Shown here: in pieces, positions 32,860 through 40,340 of the stretch | Layout of the letters: each line of letters starts with the position of its first letter | How positions within the stretch are numbered: the stretch's first letter is position 1 | NCBI RefSeq assembly: GCF_001552175.1 | Contig: NZ_BCQR01000040.1 | Location: 1-64,000, forward strand | Direction of reading: 5' to 3' | Source of the DNA: Actinomadura kijaniata NBRC 14229 | Lineage (GTDB): Bacteria; Actinomycetota; Actinomycetes; Streptosporangiales; Streptosporangiaceae | Length of the DNA: 64,000 bases | Translations under genes and position numbers: made by a program | Notes under the pieces: model-generated | What the model saw: the letters and a program-made list of their open reading frames with translations, nothing else | The model's database searches: none | Told to the model about the DNA's origin: nothing

Positions 32860-34217
32860 GAGTTTCCCTTCGGGTAGAGGAACGCGGGGAGCAGGGTGAG
32901 CGCGGACAGCCCGACGGCCCACCAGAAGGCGCCGGCGAACGCGGCCGGGGCGGGCCGGGCGTTCAGGCGCTCCTGGAGGACGACCGCCAGCACGGCCGTG
33001 CCGAGGGAGCCGCCGACGCGGTTGAGGGCGTTGACCGCGCCCGCCGCGCGCGGGACCAGGGCGCGGTCGACGGACGCGTAGACCGCGGCCATGCCGGGCA
33101 CGGTCGCGACGCCGAGCCCGACGCCCCGCACGACCAGCGCGGCGACCAGCAGCCAGGACGGCGCGTCCCGGGTGAACACGACCGTTCCGGCGAGGGTGAG
33201 CACGACGCCGGTGAGGACCAGCGCGCGCGGCCCGGTCCGGTCGGCGAGCCGTCCCGCGGCGAGCGTGGCGACGGCCGTGCCGAGCGCCTGCGGAGCGAGC
33301 AGCAGCCCGGCGTCGAACGCGTCCGCGTGGTGAACGTGCTGGTAGTAGAGCGGAAGCAGCAGCATGGAGCTGTAGAGCGTCGCGCCCTGGAGGAACGAGT
33401 TGGCGGTCGCGACCGCGAACTCGCGCCGCGCGAACAGCCGCAGATCGATCAGCGGCGTCGCGGTGCGCGACGCGTGCGCCGCGTACCCGGCGAGCAGCGC
33501 GGCCCCGGCCGCCAGCGCGACGGTCACGCGTCCGCCGGACCCCGCCGTCCCGGCCTCGGAGAGGCCGTAGACGAGCGCGGCCAGTCCCGGCGACAGCAGG
33601 GCCAGCCCCCGCGCGTCGAGGCGGGCGCCGTTCCCGGTGCGGTCGTCGCGGGGCAGGTGGCGGACGGCCAGCAGCAGCGTGGCCGCGCCGATCGGGACGT
33701 TCACCAGGAACATCCAGCGCCAGTCGAGGTGCTCCACCAGCACGCCGCCGGCGACGGGCCCCAGCACGGGCGCGAACGTGATCGGCAGCAGCGTGACGGC
33801 GATGGTCCGGCCGAGGCGTTCCGGCCCGGCGGCCCGGACCAGGATCGACTGCCCGAGCGGCTGGATCAGCCCGCCGCCGAGCCCCTGGAGCACCCGGAAC
33901 GCGACCAGGCTCTCCACCGACCAGGCCAGCCCGCACAGCGCCGACCCGGTGACGAACAGCGCGACCGAGGCGATCCAGGCGCGGCGCGCGCCGAAGCGTT
34001 CAGCGGCCCAGCCGGACAGGGGCATCACGACGGCGATGGCGAGAAGGTATCCGGCGGACACCCACCGGACCCCGGCGAGCGGGGCGTTCAGGTCGCGGGC
34101 GATCGCGCCGGTCCCCACCCCGACGATCGTGGTGTCGAGCAGCGCCAGCACCGGCCCCAGGACCAGCACGAACGCCGTCCGCAGCAGGGGCGCGTCCAGT
34201 TTCGCGGTGACGGTCAC
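32856..34217 (-). CDS. MFS drug exporter, DHA2 (EmrB/QacA) family
   Basis: 453-residue transporter with many hydrophobic helices, most likely 14. Motifs include LDTTIVGVGTGAIARDLN (DHA2 motif D1), SAGYLLAIAVVMPLSGWAAE, ERFGARRAWIASVALFVTG (motif A) and FRVLQGLGGGLIQPLGQSIL (motif B/C region). It probably exports drugs or organic anions with protons as driving force. The GTG start has AAGGGAGGTCGG before it. It is co-translated with mca, so its cargo may include mercapturic acids released by Mca. An AT-rich palindrome upstream is the operator candidate. Confidence 0.9.
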   Translation of the reverse strand: MTVTAKLDAPLLRTAFVLVLGPVLALLDTTIVGVGTGAIARDLNAPLAGVRWVSAGYLLAIAVVMPLSGWAAERFGARRAWIASVALFVTGSALCGLAWSVESLVAFRVLQGLGGGLIQPLGQSILVRAAGPERLGRTIAVTLLPITFAPVLGPVAGGVLVEHLDWRWMFLVNVPIGAATLLLAVRHLPRDDRTGNGARLDARGLALLSPGLAALVYGLSEAGTAGSGGRVTVALAAGAALLAGYAAHASRTATPLIDLRLFARREFAVATANSFLQGATLYSSMLLLPLYYQHVHHADAFDAGLLLAPQALGTAVATLAAGRLADRTGPRALVLTGVVLTLAGTVVFTRDAPSWLLVAALVVRGVGLGVATVPGMAAVYASVDRALVPRAAGAVNALNRVGGSLGTAVLAVVLQERLNARPAPAAFAGAFWWAVGLSALTLLPAFLYPKGNS

Positions 34218-34243
34218 CCGACCTCCCTTCTTAGGTCGGGCCC

Positions 34244-34287
34244 AAATTTATGATCGTTCAATGTAATATGTCAAACATAAATTTATG
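34244..34287. promoter_or_regulatory. AT-rich operator region upstream of the MFS-mca operon
   Basis: AAATTTATG at 34244-34252 is repeated inverted as CATAAATTT at 34276-34284, and CATAAATTTATG (34276-34287) is itself a perfect 12-bp palindrome. This patch is strikingly AT-rich in a GC-rich genome and covers the expected promoter 27-70 bp before the GTG. It is probably bound by a MarR- or TetR-type repressor encoded elsewhere. Confidence 0.6.
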
Positions 34288-34407
34288 CTCGACACATCGT
34301 GGCGGGCGTGTGACCGCCCGCGCCGCCCGCCGTCACGGCTCCGTAAGGACTTTTCGCAGTTGGGGCTGGTGGACTGGCGGTAGTCGGCCGGAGCTGAGGA
34401 GGACGTG

Positions 34408-34917
34408 ATGGGCAGGTTGCTGCGCAGGACCTGGGTGCGGGTCGGACTGGTGGCGTTCGTGCTGGCCGGAGCCGTGGGGCTGTACCTCACGCAGCCGTGG
34501 CGGCTGTTCTTCGACCGGACCGTGCACGAGGGCGCGCCCGCCGCCGTCGCGACCGCGAGCGGCGCGCCCCAGGTGGTGGCGAGCGGGACGTTCGTCTCCC
34601 ACGAGCACGCCACCAGGGGCCGGGCCAGCGTCGTGCGGCTGCCGGACGGCGGGCGCGTGCTGCGGATCGAGGGGCTGGACACCTCCGACGGGCCCGACCT
34701 GCGCGTGTGGCTGTCGGACCAGCCGGTCAGGGAGGGGCGCGCCGGATGGTTCGCGTTCGCCGAGGGCAGGCACGTCGAGCTCGGCAGGCTCAAGGGCAAC
34801 AAGGGCGACCAGAACTACGCCGTCCCCGCCGGCGCCGACCTGGCGAGGCTGACCAGCGTGAGCATCTGGTGCAAGCGGTTCGGCGTGTCGTTCGGCGCGG
34901 CGGCGCTGCGCGCCTAG
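34408..34917 (+). CDS. Membrane-anchored DM13-domain protein
   Basis: 169 residues. An N-terminal membrane anchor (VRVGLVAFVLAGAVGLYLT, about 10-28) precedes an extracytoplasmic DM13 domain (about 55-168): GTFVSHEHATRGRASVVRLP, SDGPDLRVWLSDQ, LGRLKGNKGDQNYAVPAGAD and SIWCKRFGVSFGAAAL with the conserved Cys. DM13 domains are thought to take part in electron-transfer or redox reactions outside the cell. ATG 34408 is used; GTG 34405 sits just before it, both after GGAGG. The stop TAG is the CTAG at the edge of the inserted element. Confidence 0.85.
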   Translation: MGRLLRRTWVRVGLVAFVLAGAVGLYLTQPWRLFFDRTVHEGAPAAVATASGAPQVVASGTFVSHEHATRGRASVVRLPDGGRVLRIEGLDTSDGPDLRVWLSDQPVREGRAGWFAFAEGRHVELGRLKGNKGDQNYAVPAGADLARLTSVSIWCKRFGVSFGAAALRA

Positions 34918-35097
34918 GGCCTGTTTCAAAGTGAGCCTCAGCCACGCACGCGAGCGCGTTACCTGACCTGCGGGCCCGACGCCGAAGGCAAGGGCCCGCA
35001 GGTCAGATCGCGAAGCGATGCCGCGCTCGCCAAGGCCTGGTAAGGCGCGAGCCCCCGGGGCGAGCGCCGTGGGCCAGGGCTTTGAAACACGGCCTAG
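34914..35097. mobile_element. MITE-like element, copy 2, with CTAG at both ends
   Basis: 176 bp (34918-35093) between CTAG borders, with terminal inverted repeats GGGCCTGTTTCAAAG / CTTTGAAACACGGCC. It is nearly the same as copy 1 (10309-10491) read from the other strand. It carries a perfect 14-bp hairpin (34964-34977 with 34992-35005) and an ATCGC/GCGAT mini-hairpin. Both neighbouring convergent genes take their TAG stop from the bordering CTAG. No coding capacity. Likely a non-autonomous transposon that now works as a terminator. Confidence 0.7.
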
Positions 35098-35723
35098 ACG
35101 CGGCGGGGGCGCAGGGCGAGGACCAGCAGGAGCGTTCCGGCGGCCAGGGCCCCGGCGCCGACCGGGAGCAGGAAGCCGAAGCGCAGGCCGATCGACGTGC
35201 GGACGTCCACGCCGGGGCCGCCGTCCAGGCGCATCACCACGACGGACCAGGCCCCCGAGGTCTTGTCCCACTCCAGCACCCGCGTGCCGGGCCCGGCCGA
35301 GGTCGCGACCCAGAAGCCACGGCCGGCCGGCGCGGGGAGGCGGGGCGCGCCGGCCGCCTTCCGGAACGTCGTCCGGAACGGCCGCAGCCTCGCCGACACG
35401 AACTCCTCGTGCGCTCCGCCGCGCAGGTACTCCTCGACCTCCGCCCTGGGCCCGACGCCGACGAACACCGGCACGTCGGCGGCGGGCCGCACCGTGATCC
35501 GCACGCGCGCGACCTCTCCCACGTCGGGCCTGGGGTCGGCCGCGTGCGCCTCGTCCGCGCCGACCTGGATCTCGTCGGTCTTCAACGCGGCGGTGGGCGT
35601 GGCGAAGCGGTACTCGGGGGTGGCGAACCAGCCGTCCGATCCGGCCTGCGCGGCCGCCGCCACGGCGGAGCCGGAGCCGGCGAGCAGCAGCGGGACCGCC
35701 GCCGCGAACCGTAGGACGCGCAT
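35094..35723 (-). CDS. Secreted, C-terminally membrane-anchored protein
   Basis: 209 residues. A signal peptide (MRVLRFAAAVPLLLAGSGSA) leads into an extracytoplasmic beta-rich region (DVGEVARVRITVRPAADVPV, GRGFWVATSAGPGTRVLEWD, SGAWSVVVMRLDGGPGVDV) and a C-terminal helix GFLLPVGAGALAAGTLLLVL with a RPRRV stop. Proteins of this layout are common in actinomycetes next to TetR genes; no biochemical function is known to me. ATG 35723 is preceded by AAGGAGG. It is divergent from the TetR gene across the tandem operators. Confidence 0.75.
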   Translation of the reverse strand: MRVLRFAAAVPLLLAGSGSAVAAAAQAGSDGWFATPEYRFATPTAALKTDEIQVGADEAHAADPRPDVGEVARVRITVRPAADVPVFVGVGPRAEVEEYLRGGAHEEFVSARLRPFRTTFRKAAGAPRLPAPAGRGFWVATSAGPGTRVLEWDKTSGAWSVVVMRLDGGPGVDVRTSIGLRFGFLLPVGAGALAAGTLLLVLALRPRRV

Positions 35724-35738
35724 CCCGTCCTCCTTATT

Positions 35739-35781
35739 TAGTACGACTGTGCTACAAAAGGAACGTAACACGACCGTGCTA
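35739..35781. promoter_or_regulatory. Tandem TetR operators between divergent genes
   Basis: Two related near-palindromes, TAGTACGACTGTGCTA (35739-35754) and TAACACGACCGTGCTA (35766-35781), lie with centres 27 bp apart between the secreted-protein gene and tetR, ending 9 bp before the tetR ATG. Each is followed by AAAA. They are good sites for the adjacent TetR protein. Confidence 0.7.
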
Positions 35782-35790
35782 TAAAAAGCC

Positions 35791-36390
35791 ATGCCCAAGG
35801 TCGTGGATCCCGAGGAACGCCGCCGCGAGCTGGCAGAGGCCGTCTGGCGCGTGGTGCGGCGCGACGGCCTCGACCAGGCGTCGGTCCGCAACGTCGCCCG
35901 CGAGGCCGGCCTGTCGATGGGCTCGCTGCGGCACTACTTCACCAGCCAGGCCGAGCTGCTGGCGTTCACCCTGCGCACCGTCACCGAACGGATCGAGGCG
36001 CGCATCGCCGCCCTCCCCGACGAGCCCGACCCGCGCCGCCGCGCCGAGGCGGTGCTGGCCGAGCTGCTGCCCCTGGACGCCGAGCGCGCCGCCGAGAACG
36101 AGGTGTGGATCGCGTTCACCGCCCGCTCCCTGGTGGACCCGGAGCTGCGCGCGCTGCGCGACGAGGGCTACCGCGCGCTGCGCGACGGCTGCCGCGCGCT
36201 GGTCGCCGCGCTCGCCCCGGACCGCGACGTCGAACGCGAGACCGAACGCCTGCACGCGCTCGTCGACGGCCTGGCGATCCACGCCGCCACGCGCCCGGAC
36301 GAGACCACCCCGCAACGGATGCGCGAGGTCGTCCGCGCCCATGTGGCCGAGCTGACACTGGACCGACCCGGTGCGTCAACTTCTCGTTAG
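35791..36390 (+). CDS. TetR family transcriptional regulator
   Basis: 199 residues with an N-terminal helix-turn-helix (RRRELAEAVWRVVRRDGLDQ, VRNVAREAGLSMGSLRHYFT) of the BetI/PsrA-like kind and an all-helical effector domain (NEVWIAFTARSLVDPELRAL, LHALVDGLAIHAATRPDETT). Its start codon is right behind two operator-like repeats, implying autoregulation and control of the divergent membrane protein. The signal is unknown. Confidence 0.88.
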   Translation: MPKVVDPEERRRELAEAVWRVVRRDGLDQASVRNVAREAGLSMGSLRHYFTSQAELLAFTLRTVTERIEARIAALPDEPDPRRRAEAVLAELLPLDAERAAENEVWIAFTARSLVDPELRALRDEGYRALRDGCRALVAALAPDRDVERETERLHALVDGLAIHAATRPDETTPQRMREVVRAHVAELTLDRPGASTSR

Positions 36391-36395
36391 CAGGG

Positions 36396-36450
36396 CTTTT
36401 CACAAAGGGTCAAGTCTCCTTGAACTCTCAACCTAATTCCTTGTGAAAAG
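36396..36450. repeat. Inverted repeat in the AT-rich gap after tetR
   Basis: CTTTTCACAA (36396-36405) and TTGTGAAAAG (36441-36450) are perfectly complementary, with an inner TCAAG/CTTGA hairpin (36410-36423). It starts 5 bp after the tetR stop and lies about 180 bp before the SSI-like gene. It may be a terminator of tetR or a regulatory site. The rest of the 240-bp gap shows nothing I can name. Confidence 0.5.
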
Positions 36451-36630
36451 TGTTCACTTTGGGGTTGTGAGGCGACTTAGGGTCTCCTAAAGTCAAGACC
36501 GCGGAAGTCCCCGCGCCGAAACCCGGGCGGGAATGGAACCGCGTTCTCCATCGCGGGGCCGGCCGTCGCACATCGGCGGCACCCCCGCGCCGAAAGCCGC
36601 TGCACCGCGGCAGGCGAAACAGGAGGTCAT

Positions 36631-37035
36631 ATGTCTGTGTCACGCGCCGTTCGGTGGGCCGTCACGGCCGCCGCACTCGTTCCCCTCACGGCCGTCCCGG
36701 CCGCCGCCGACCCGCGCCCGGCCGGGCCGGAGGGGGCCTACCTGCTCATGGTCACCCCGGTCGGCGAGGCGGCCCCCGAACGCTCCGCCACCTTGTGGTG
36801 CGGGCCGGACGGCGGCGCGCACCCCGTCGCCGAGAACGCCTGTGACCAGCTAAGAAAGGTCTCCGGCCGGATCGGCGACCTCGCCGAGCAGCCCGGTCCC
36901 TGCACGCTGGAGTACCGGCCGGTCCGGGTCACCGCCGACGGCCACTGGCGCGGCGCGCCCCGCCACTTCGACCGGGTCTACCCCAACCGGTGCGCCGCCG
37001 TGCGCGGCACCGGGGGCGCGCTGTTCGCGTTCTGA
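36631..37035 (+). CDS. Subtilisin-inhibitor-like (SSI family) secreted protease inhibitor
   Basis: 134 residues: a signal peptide (VTAAALVPLTAVPAAA) and a mature domain of about 108 residues with the SSI pattern, ATLWCGPDGGAHPVAENACD, GPCTLEYRPVRVTADGHWRG, FDRVYPNRCAA and the C-terminal ALFAF. Four cysteines form the two conserved disulfides. By alignment with SSI (reactive loop around CPMVY) the loop here is CTLEY, so P1 would be Leu and P1' Glu; that suits inhibition of subtilisin/chymotrypsin-like serine proteases. ATG 36631 follows ACAGGAGGT. Confidence 0.9.
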   Translation: MSVSRAVRWAVTAAALVPLTAVPAAADPRPAGPEGAYLLMVTPVGEAAPERSATLWCGPDGGAHPVAENACDQLRKVSGRIGDLAEQPGPCTLEYRPVRVTADGHWRGAPRHFDRVYPNRCAAVRGTGGALFAF

Positions 37036-37177
37036 CGACCGCGTCCGGCCGTTTCCCCGCCCGGCCGCGCGTCGCCGCTGCACAACGCGCGACGGCGGCC
37101 GATGAAATCGCTTTCCAATTTCCCAAGCGGCCGACGCATGCCCAAAAACACCCCGCAAAAGGAAGACGAATTTCGGC

Positions 37178-37567
37178 ATGCATCTCAGCAGCACGATAGT
37201 CGCGAGTTTCGTCGCGGCCGTCTCCACGACCGGAGCGACCGTTCCGGGAACCATCCCGACAATGGTCGTCTACGAGAGGACCGGCGGTTTCGCCGGGGTG
37301 AGCGACCGGGTCACCGTGGACCACACGGGCACGGTCGTCACGCGCGGCGGGACGTTCGAGCTCGCCCCGGTCGAGGTCGGCGAGCTGCGGCGGGCGCTCG
37401 ACCGCATCACCACGACCGCCTCGTCCGCCGAGGGATGCGACATCCCCGACCATTTCACCTACACGCTCTCCTATGACGGATGGCGTGCGACGCGCTGCCA
37501 CCGGGTGCCGCGGGACTGGATGCCCGCGGTGATGCGGCTCGCCGCGCTGGCCGAGCGGCCGGGCTGA
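37178..37567 (+). CDS. Exported emfourin-like (M4-protease inhibitor type) protein
   Basis: 129 residues with a short signal-like N-terminus (MHLSSTIVASFVAAVSTTGA) and a domain with the pattern of protealysin-inhibitor emfourins: VYERTGGFAGVSDRVTVDHT, LAPVEVGELRRALDRITTTA, DHFTYTLSYDGWRATRCHRV. Emfourins block thermolysin-like metalloproteases through their N-terminal region. Two cysteines could form a disulfide. AAAAGGAAG lies upstream at some distance. It follows an SSI-type serine protease inhibitor on the same strand, so both classes of neutral protease could be held in check. Confidence 0.65.
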   Translation: MHLSSTIVASFVAAVSTTGATVPGTIPTMVVYERTGGFAGVSDRVTVDHTGTVVTRGGTFELAPVEVGELRRALDRITTTASSAEGCDIPDHFTYTLSYDGWRATRCHRVPRDWMPAVMRLAALAERPG

Positions 37568-37686
37568 CCGACCGCGCGCCGGGGGTGTACCCAGGTGCAC
37601 CCCCGGCCGCGTTCCAGGCCCCGTGCGCGCGTCCGGTCCGCCCGCGAGACTGGACCTCGTCGGTCGGGCGAGGTACGGAGAAGACG

Positions 37687-38982
37687 GTGAACGGTGAGGT
37701 CGCGGACAAGGGCACCTGGTGGCGGGAGCGCGTCAGGGCGCCATGGCGGGGATTCCAGATCGGGCTGCTGGCGACGCCCACGATCCTGCTGCTGTGCGCC
37801 CTGTCGCTCTCCCTGTCGCTCGTCGGCGTCGGGCTCGGCATCCTGCTGGTCCCGGTGGTGGTCGGGGTGGCGCGCGGACTGCTCGACACCTACCGCGACC
37901 TGGCCTTCCGGTGGTCCGGTCAGCGCGTCGAACGCCCCTACCTGCCCGCGCCCGACGGCGCGGAGGGGCGGTGGAACCGGTTCGCGCGGCTGATGGCCGA
38001 CCCCGCCACCTGGCGCGACCTCGTGTGGATGCTCGCCGAGCCCGTCGTGGTGCTGTTCACCGCCCAGCTCCCGGCGCTGCTCATCCTGTACGGGCTGTGG
38101 GGCTGGATCCTCGCGAACGGGCTCGCCCAGGAGCTCGTGCAGCACGGCTTCAACGACTGGTACACGTTCGTCCACATCGAGTCCGGCTACGGCAGCCCCT
38201 TCCAGGTGGCCCAGACGCTCGCGGTGGCGACGGCGTTCCTCGTTGCCGGGTTCCTGTCGGGGCCGTCCCTGCTGCGCGTCCACGGGCGGTGGGTCGCCAC
38301 GCTGCTCGGCCCCACCGAGAGGTCGCGGCTGGCGCTGCGCGTCGCGCACCTGACCGAGACCCGCGCCGAGGCGGTGGACACCTCGGCCGCCGAGCTGCGC
38401 CGCATCGAACGCGACCTGCACGACGGCGCGCAGGCCCGGCTGGTCGCGGTGGGCATGAGCCTCGGCGCGATCGAGCACCTGCTGGAGAAGGACCCGGCCC
38501 GCGCCCGCGCCCTGCTCGCCCAGACCCGCGAGTCGTCGGCGCGGGCGCTGAGCGAGCTGCGCGACCTGGTGCGCGGCATCCACCCGCCGGTGCTGGCCGA
38601 CCGGGGCCTCGGCGACGCGGTCCGGGCGCTCGCGCTGGACCACCCGCTGGACGTCGAGGTGTCGGCCGACCTGCCCGGACGGCTGCCCGCCCCGGTCGAG
38701 TCGGCCGCCTACTTCGCCGTCGCGGAGCTGCTCACCAACGCCGCCAAGCACTCCGGCGCCCGCCGCGTCTGGATCGACCTGCGGCACGCCGACGGGACGC
38801 TGCGGGCCACCGTGACCGACGACGGGCACGGCGGCGCGACGCCCGAAGGCGGCACCGGGCTGCGCGGCGTCGAACGCCGGATCGCTACATTCGACGGCGT
38901 GCTCGCCCTCACCTCCCCCATCGGCGGGCCGACCGTCGTCACCCTGGAGCTGCCGTGCGCGTCGTCCTCGCCGAAGATCTAG
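37687..38982 (+). CDS. Sensor histidine kinase (HisKA_3 family)
   Basis: 431 residues. The N-terminal half is a membrane sensor module with two pairs of helices (IGLLATPTILLLCALSLSLS, LVGVGLGILLVPVVVGVARG, LVWMLAEPVVVLFTAQLPAL, LAVATAFLVAGFLSGPSLL). The HisKA_3 dimerisation helix carries the phospho-His (RRIERDLHDGAQARLVAVGM, about residue 244). The ATPase domain has AVAELLTNAAKHSGARRVW (N box) and TDDGHGGATPEGGTGLRG (G boxes). GTG start after CGGAGAAG. Its 3' end overlaps the response regulator by 28 bp; they form a two-component pair. The stimulus is unknown, probably at the membrane. Confidence 0.92.
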   Translation: MNGEVADKGTWWRERVRAPWRGFQIGLLATPTILLLCALSLSLSLVGVGLGILLVPVVVGVARGLLDTYRDLAFRWSGQRVERPYLPAPDGAEGRWNRFARLMADPATWRDLVWMLAEPVVVLFTAQLPALLILYGLWGWILANGLAQELVQHGFNDWYTFVHIESGYGSPFQVAQTLAVATAFLVAGFLSGPSLLRVHGRWVATLLGPTERSRLALRVAHLTETRAEAVDTSAAELRRIERDLHDGAQARLVAVGMSLGAIEHLLEKDPARARALLAQTRESSARALSELRDLVRGIHPPVLADRGLGDAVRALALDHPLDVEVSADLPGRLPAPVESAAYFAVAELLTNAAKHSGARRVWIDLRHADGTLRATVTDDGHGGATPEGGTGLRGVERRIATFDGVLALTSPIGGPTVVTLELPCASSSPKI

Positions 38983-39602
38983 CGCTGCTGCGCGAGGGCC
39001 TGGTCAGCCTGCTGGAGTCGCACGACTTCACGATCGCCGCCGCCGTCGACAACGGCCCGTCCCTGCTGCGGGCGCTGGTCGAGCACCGCCCGGACGTGGC
39101 GGTGGTCGACGTGCGGCTGCCGCCGTCGTTCACCGACGAGGGGTTGCAGGCCGCGCTGGAGGCGCGCCGCCGCGTCCCGGGCCTGCCGGTGCTGGTGCTG
39201 TCGCAGTACGTCGAGCAGCTCTACGCCCGCGAGCTGCTGGCCGACGGCACCGGCGGCGTCGGCTACCTGCTGAAGGACCGGGTCTTCGACGCCGCGCAGT
39301 TCGTGGACGCGGTCCGGCGGGTCGCGGCGGGCGGCACCGCCATGGACCCCGAGGTGATCTCGCGGCTGGTGGCGCGGGGCGCCCGCGACGAGCCGCTCGG
39401 CCGCCTCACCCCGCGCGAGACCGAGGTGCTGGAGCTGATGGCGCAGGGCCGGTCCAACGCCGCCATCGCCCAGCAGCTCGTCATCACCGAACGCGCCGTC
39501 ACCAAGCACACCGCGAACATCTTCGCCAAGCTGGACCTGGCGGTCTCCGACGACGACAACCGCCGCGTCCTGGCGGTCCTGGCCCACCTCAACGCCCGCT
39601 GA
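38955..39602 (+). CDS. NarL/LuxR-type response regulator
   Basis: 215 residues. The receiver domain (about 1-125) begins MRVVLAEDLALLREGLVSLL, the phospho-acceptor Asp is in DVAVVDVRLPPSFTDEGL, and the conserved Lys is in GVGYLLKDRVF. The LuxR helix-turn-helix (about 148-205) is RLTPRETEVLELMAQGRSNA, ERAVTKHTANIFAKLDL. GTG 38955 lies within the kinase gene, so expression is coupled. Its 3' end overlaps the convergent MerB-like gene by 14 bp. Confidence 0.93.
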   Translation: MRVVLAEDLALLREGLVSLLESHDFTIAAAVDNGPSLLRALVEHRPDVAVVDVRLPPSFTDEGLQAALEARRRVPGLPVLVLSQYVEQLYARELLADGTGGVGYLLKDRVFDAAQFVDAVRRVAAGGTAMDPEVISRLVARGARDEPLGRLTPRETEVLELMAQGRSNAAIAQQLVITERAVTKHTANIFAKLDLAVSDDDNRRVLAVLAHLNAR

Positions 39603-40254
39603 GCCCCCAGAACGGCCCCGCCAGCCCGACCTCGCGGAAGTAGGCGGCGGCCGCGGCCGGTTCGCGGCGGGTGTAGCCGCGGTCGAGACGCCCGTCGTAC
39701 CAGCGCCGGGCCAGCCGCCACAGGGTCGGCAGGTCCATCACATACCCCCGGTCGTCGCCGGTGCGGTCCAGCCAGGCCGTCACGCACGCCTCGCCGCAGA
39801 AGAGGCGCTGGTTGCCGCAGGTGCGGACGACGTCGTCCCACATGCGCGCGACCGGGACGAGGAAGTGCGCGACCTGGTCGCCGGGCGGCGGCGCGTCGCG
39901 GGTGACGTTCCAGGCGTGCGGGGCGCCGCAGGCGGGGCAGCGGGTGGAGACCAGCACCTCGGGTTCGTCGGGCAGCAGGTGCGGGAGCGCGAACGAGTCC
40001 CACGCGCAGCCGCCCCACCACAGCGTGCGGGCGCCCATCACGGCGAAGCCGAGCGGAATCGTGGCGAACGGGTGCGCCATGAGGACGTCGTCGTCGGCGT
40101 CGAGCACCAGGTGGCGGGCGTCGTGCAGCGCGCGCAGGGCCGCGCGGGCGCCGGGGCCGAAGCGGGCCGTCAGCTCCTCCGGCGACGGCGCTCGGCCGGT
40201 GCTGGCCAGCGAACGGTAGACGAACAGGCGGAGGGATTCGTGATCGCTGGTCAC
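39589..40254 (-). CDS. Alkylmercury lyase (MerB)-like protein
   Basis: 221 residues. A winged-helix-like N-terminus (LRLFVYRSLASTGRAPSPEE) is followed by a MerB-type core: LMAHPFATIPLGFAVMGART, GCAWDSFALPHLL with the Cys-x-x-Asp pair that in MerB supplies Cys96/Asp99, VSTRCPACGAPH, and RLFCGEACVTAWL which could supply the third cysteine. MerB cleaves carbon-mercury bonds. No merA or merR is near, and the extra CxxC Zn-finger-like motif suggests relatives of other function. It overlaps the response regulator gene tail to tail. Confidence 0.7.
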   Translation of the reverse strand: MTSDHESLRLFVYRSLASTGRAPSPEELTARFGPGARAALRALHDARHLVLDADDDVLMAHPFATIPLGFAVMGARTLWWGGCAWDSFALPHLLPDEPEVLVSTRCPACGAPHAWNVTRDAPPPGDQVAHFLVPVARMWDDVVRTCGNQRLFCGEACVTAWLDRTGDDRGYVMDLPTLWRLARRWYDGRLDRGYTRREPAAAAAYFREVGLAGPFWGLSGR

Positions 40255-40340
40255 GCTCTTCTCACTTCTTCGGAGTTTCGGGCTATCGGGGCCGCCAGAT
40301 GTTGAATTATCGTCACGGCGAGAGCCCGTTGGAGGGCGCT

